Below are positions 63,248 to 64,000 of a DNA stretch of 64,000 nucleotides, one piece after another. Both the position numbers and the translations under genes were made by a program. The notes below the pieces were generated by a model. That model worked only from the letters and a program-made list of their open reading frames with translations, did no database searches and had not been told where the DNA came from. The stretch covers positions 4,874,176 to 4,938,175 of the forward strand of contig NZ_LR733275.1 of NCBI RefSeq assembly GCF_902506415.1. The letters run 5' to 3'. The stretch comes from Massilia sp. 9I (lineage in GTDB: Bacteria > Pseudomonadota > Gammaproteobacteria > Burkholderiales > Burkholderiaceae_D). Every line of letters starts with the position of its first letter. Within the stretch, counting starts at the first letter, position 1.

Positions 63248-64000
63248 CTACGCGAAAATTTCTGCATCGAATGGTTGATGCATGCTGTTGTTATAATTCG
63301 GCGCACGCAGATCCTCTAGGTCGATTTCTAAAAAGCGCTTTACTTCTTGGGGTGTAACATAATCTGGATCGAAAGAAAGTATTTCATCCATATACGCAAA
63401 TATTTCTTGATAATATATTAACGAAGATACTACCGAACCTCCAGGGAGTACAAAGTTATATCCGCTGCTTGTCACTTCGCTGCCAATCAATCGGCGCTCA
63501 ATGTGGAAGTGACGCTTTAGTTCAGAAATTAGCAGCGTTATCGAATATGAAGTAGCTTCCCAACTGTCAAACGACCCGTATCCTTTGCATAGCTGCAAAA
63601 AAACCCGAGTGCGTTCTGTGAAGAAATGGAGAAAATCTTTCCCAACGCTCAAGTCACCACGCCGCGCCGCTGGGAATATGTTTCGGTGAGCCTTATGGGT
63701 GTCCTTAACATAGGCGGCATCAAAGACGCCTTCTTTTTTTTGGTACCTGTTCTCAAACTCTTCAAAGTGCTTGAAGTAGTTTGAGAAAATATTTTGACCT
63801 TGAGCAATGTTTATTTGTAGATCTGTTCTTTTAATTTGGTCCAGCGTCAGTGCCATCTGCTGTCTTGTTTGCTCGGAACGGTGATTGGCAGCTAACAGTG
63901 CCAAGGCCGGAATCGACAAAGTCCCAATTCCAATTGGCACTTTAAATAAAGTTGCAGCTGTATTCAGTCCATCGCTTGAGAGATCAAAAATAAGGCGATC
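63248..64000 (-). CDS. Membrane-anchored protein of unknown function, 5' end outside the window
   Basis: The frame is open from 63248 to the last base (250 residues seen), so the start is beyond the window. A hydrophobic segment (LFKVPIGIGTLSIPALALLA) is followed by NHRSEQTRQQMALTLDQIKR, an acidic and aromatic middle region (NIFSNYFKHFEEFENRYQKK) and a C-terminal domain without known motifs. The layout of one membrane helix next to R-S-x-Q-T-x-x-Q and then F-S-N-Y-F-x-H is seen in orphan proteins of defence and mobile islands, but I cannot name a family. AT-rich codon use agrees with the island. Confidence 0.68.
   Translation of the reverse strand, partial: DRLIFDLSSDGLNTAATLFKVPIGIGTLSIPALALLAANHRSEQTRQQMALTLDQIKRTDLQINIAQGQNIFSNYFKHFEEFENRYQKKEGVFDAAYVKDTHKAHRNIFPAARRGDLSVGKDFLHFFTERTRVFLQLCKGYGSFDSWEATSYSITLLISELKRHFHIERRLIGSEVTSSGYNFVLPGGSVVSSLIYYQEIFAYMDEILSFDPDYVTPQEVKRFLEIDLEDLRAPNYNNSMHQPFDAEIFA

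Larger units (their letters stand above)
56810..64000. mobile_element. Left part of a decayed genomic island
   Basis: The span from the dehydratase break to the window edge has lower GC in several genes, an integrase remnant at the junction, an AlpA-type regulator remnant, a toxin-antitoxin pair, four small hairpin repeats, and genes of unknown function. The other end is not in the window. No tRNA or flanking direct repeat was found at the left junction, so the insertion appears to have interrupted the dehydratase gene or followed a deletion. Confidence 0.65.

Overview
The window is a GC-rich, densely coding chromosomal segment from a betaproteobacterium. Gene content and order point to the Burkholderiales, most likely Oxalobacteraceae near Massilia/Telluria: pyrG-kdsA-eno-ftsB, rnm-htpX-yciO-site-2 protease-dapA-bamC, a PEP-CTERM protein, RcnB, two chemoreceptors and an SOS-controlled dnaE2. 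The genus is inferred from gene order and protein resemblance, not from a marker gene. No rRNA, tRNA or CRISPR array was seen.

1-15.9 kb: a KaiC-like ATPase (cut by the window edge), a TonB-dependent receptor, a chemoreceptor, a PH-domain membrane protein, an acyltransferase, an ECF sigma factor, a stand-alone ClpP paralogue, an M61 peptidase, RcnB, PhzF and dnaE2 behind a near-perfect LexA box, then gluconokinase. 16-22.8 kb: a secreted Yx4D-type protein, a DUF4140/DUF4139 (MuiA-like) gene broken by one frameshift, a cytochrome c, a class A penicillin-binding protein, a PPC/DUF296 protein, and a TetR/RibD-like pair with a palindromic operator. 22.8-27.2 kb: a three-gene envelope operon made of a YaiO-like outer-membrane barrel, an LTA-synthase-like phosphotransferase and a GH18-like secreted protein. 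27.4-31.5 kb: a second chemoreceptor with a C-terminal CheR/CheB tether and a FliA-like promoter, then an M48 peptidase paired with a YjgN protein.

31.6-36.3 kb holds pyrG-kdsA-eno-ftsB and a small HTH protein. 36.3-43 kb has dps, a PEP-CTERM protein, a thioesterase, Hsp33, a gamma-carbonic-anhydrase-like protein, a hydrolase and two adjacent lipoproteins, one of them FlgO-like. 43-49 kb is the rnm to bamC cluster (exonuclease, HtpX, YciO, site-2 protease, methyltransferase, DapA, BamC). 49-56.2 kb carries an Ala-rich lipoprotein, the ribosomal oxygenase RoxA facing slyD, mutS with a co-transcribed secreted protein, and an ABM monooxygenase. Two REP-like inverted-pair elements lie at 41.5 and 49.1 kb.

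At about 56.81 kb the character changes. A MaoC-type dehydratase gene loses its 5' part at the junction with a decayed tyrosine integrase, and from there to the right edge the DNA is a lower-GC mosaic island. It holds a tight three-gene operon ending in a Fic protein, an AlpA remnant, a BrnT-BrnA toxin-antitoxin pair with two operator-like palindromes, a decayed small gene, orphan lipoprotein and immunity-like genes, four copies of a small hairpin repeat, and a membrane-anchored protein running off the window. The Fic operon and the YaiO-LtaS-GH operon are the best candidates for undescribed systems.
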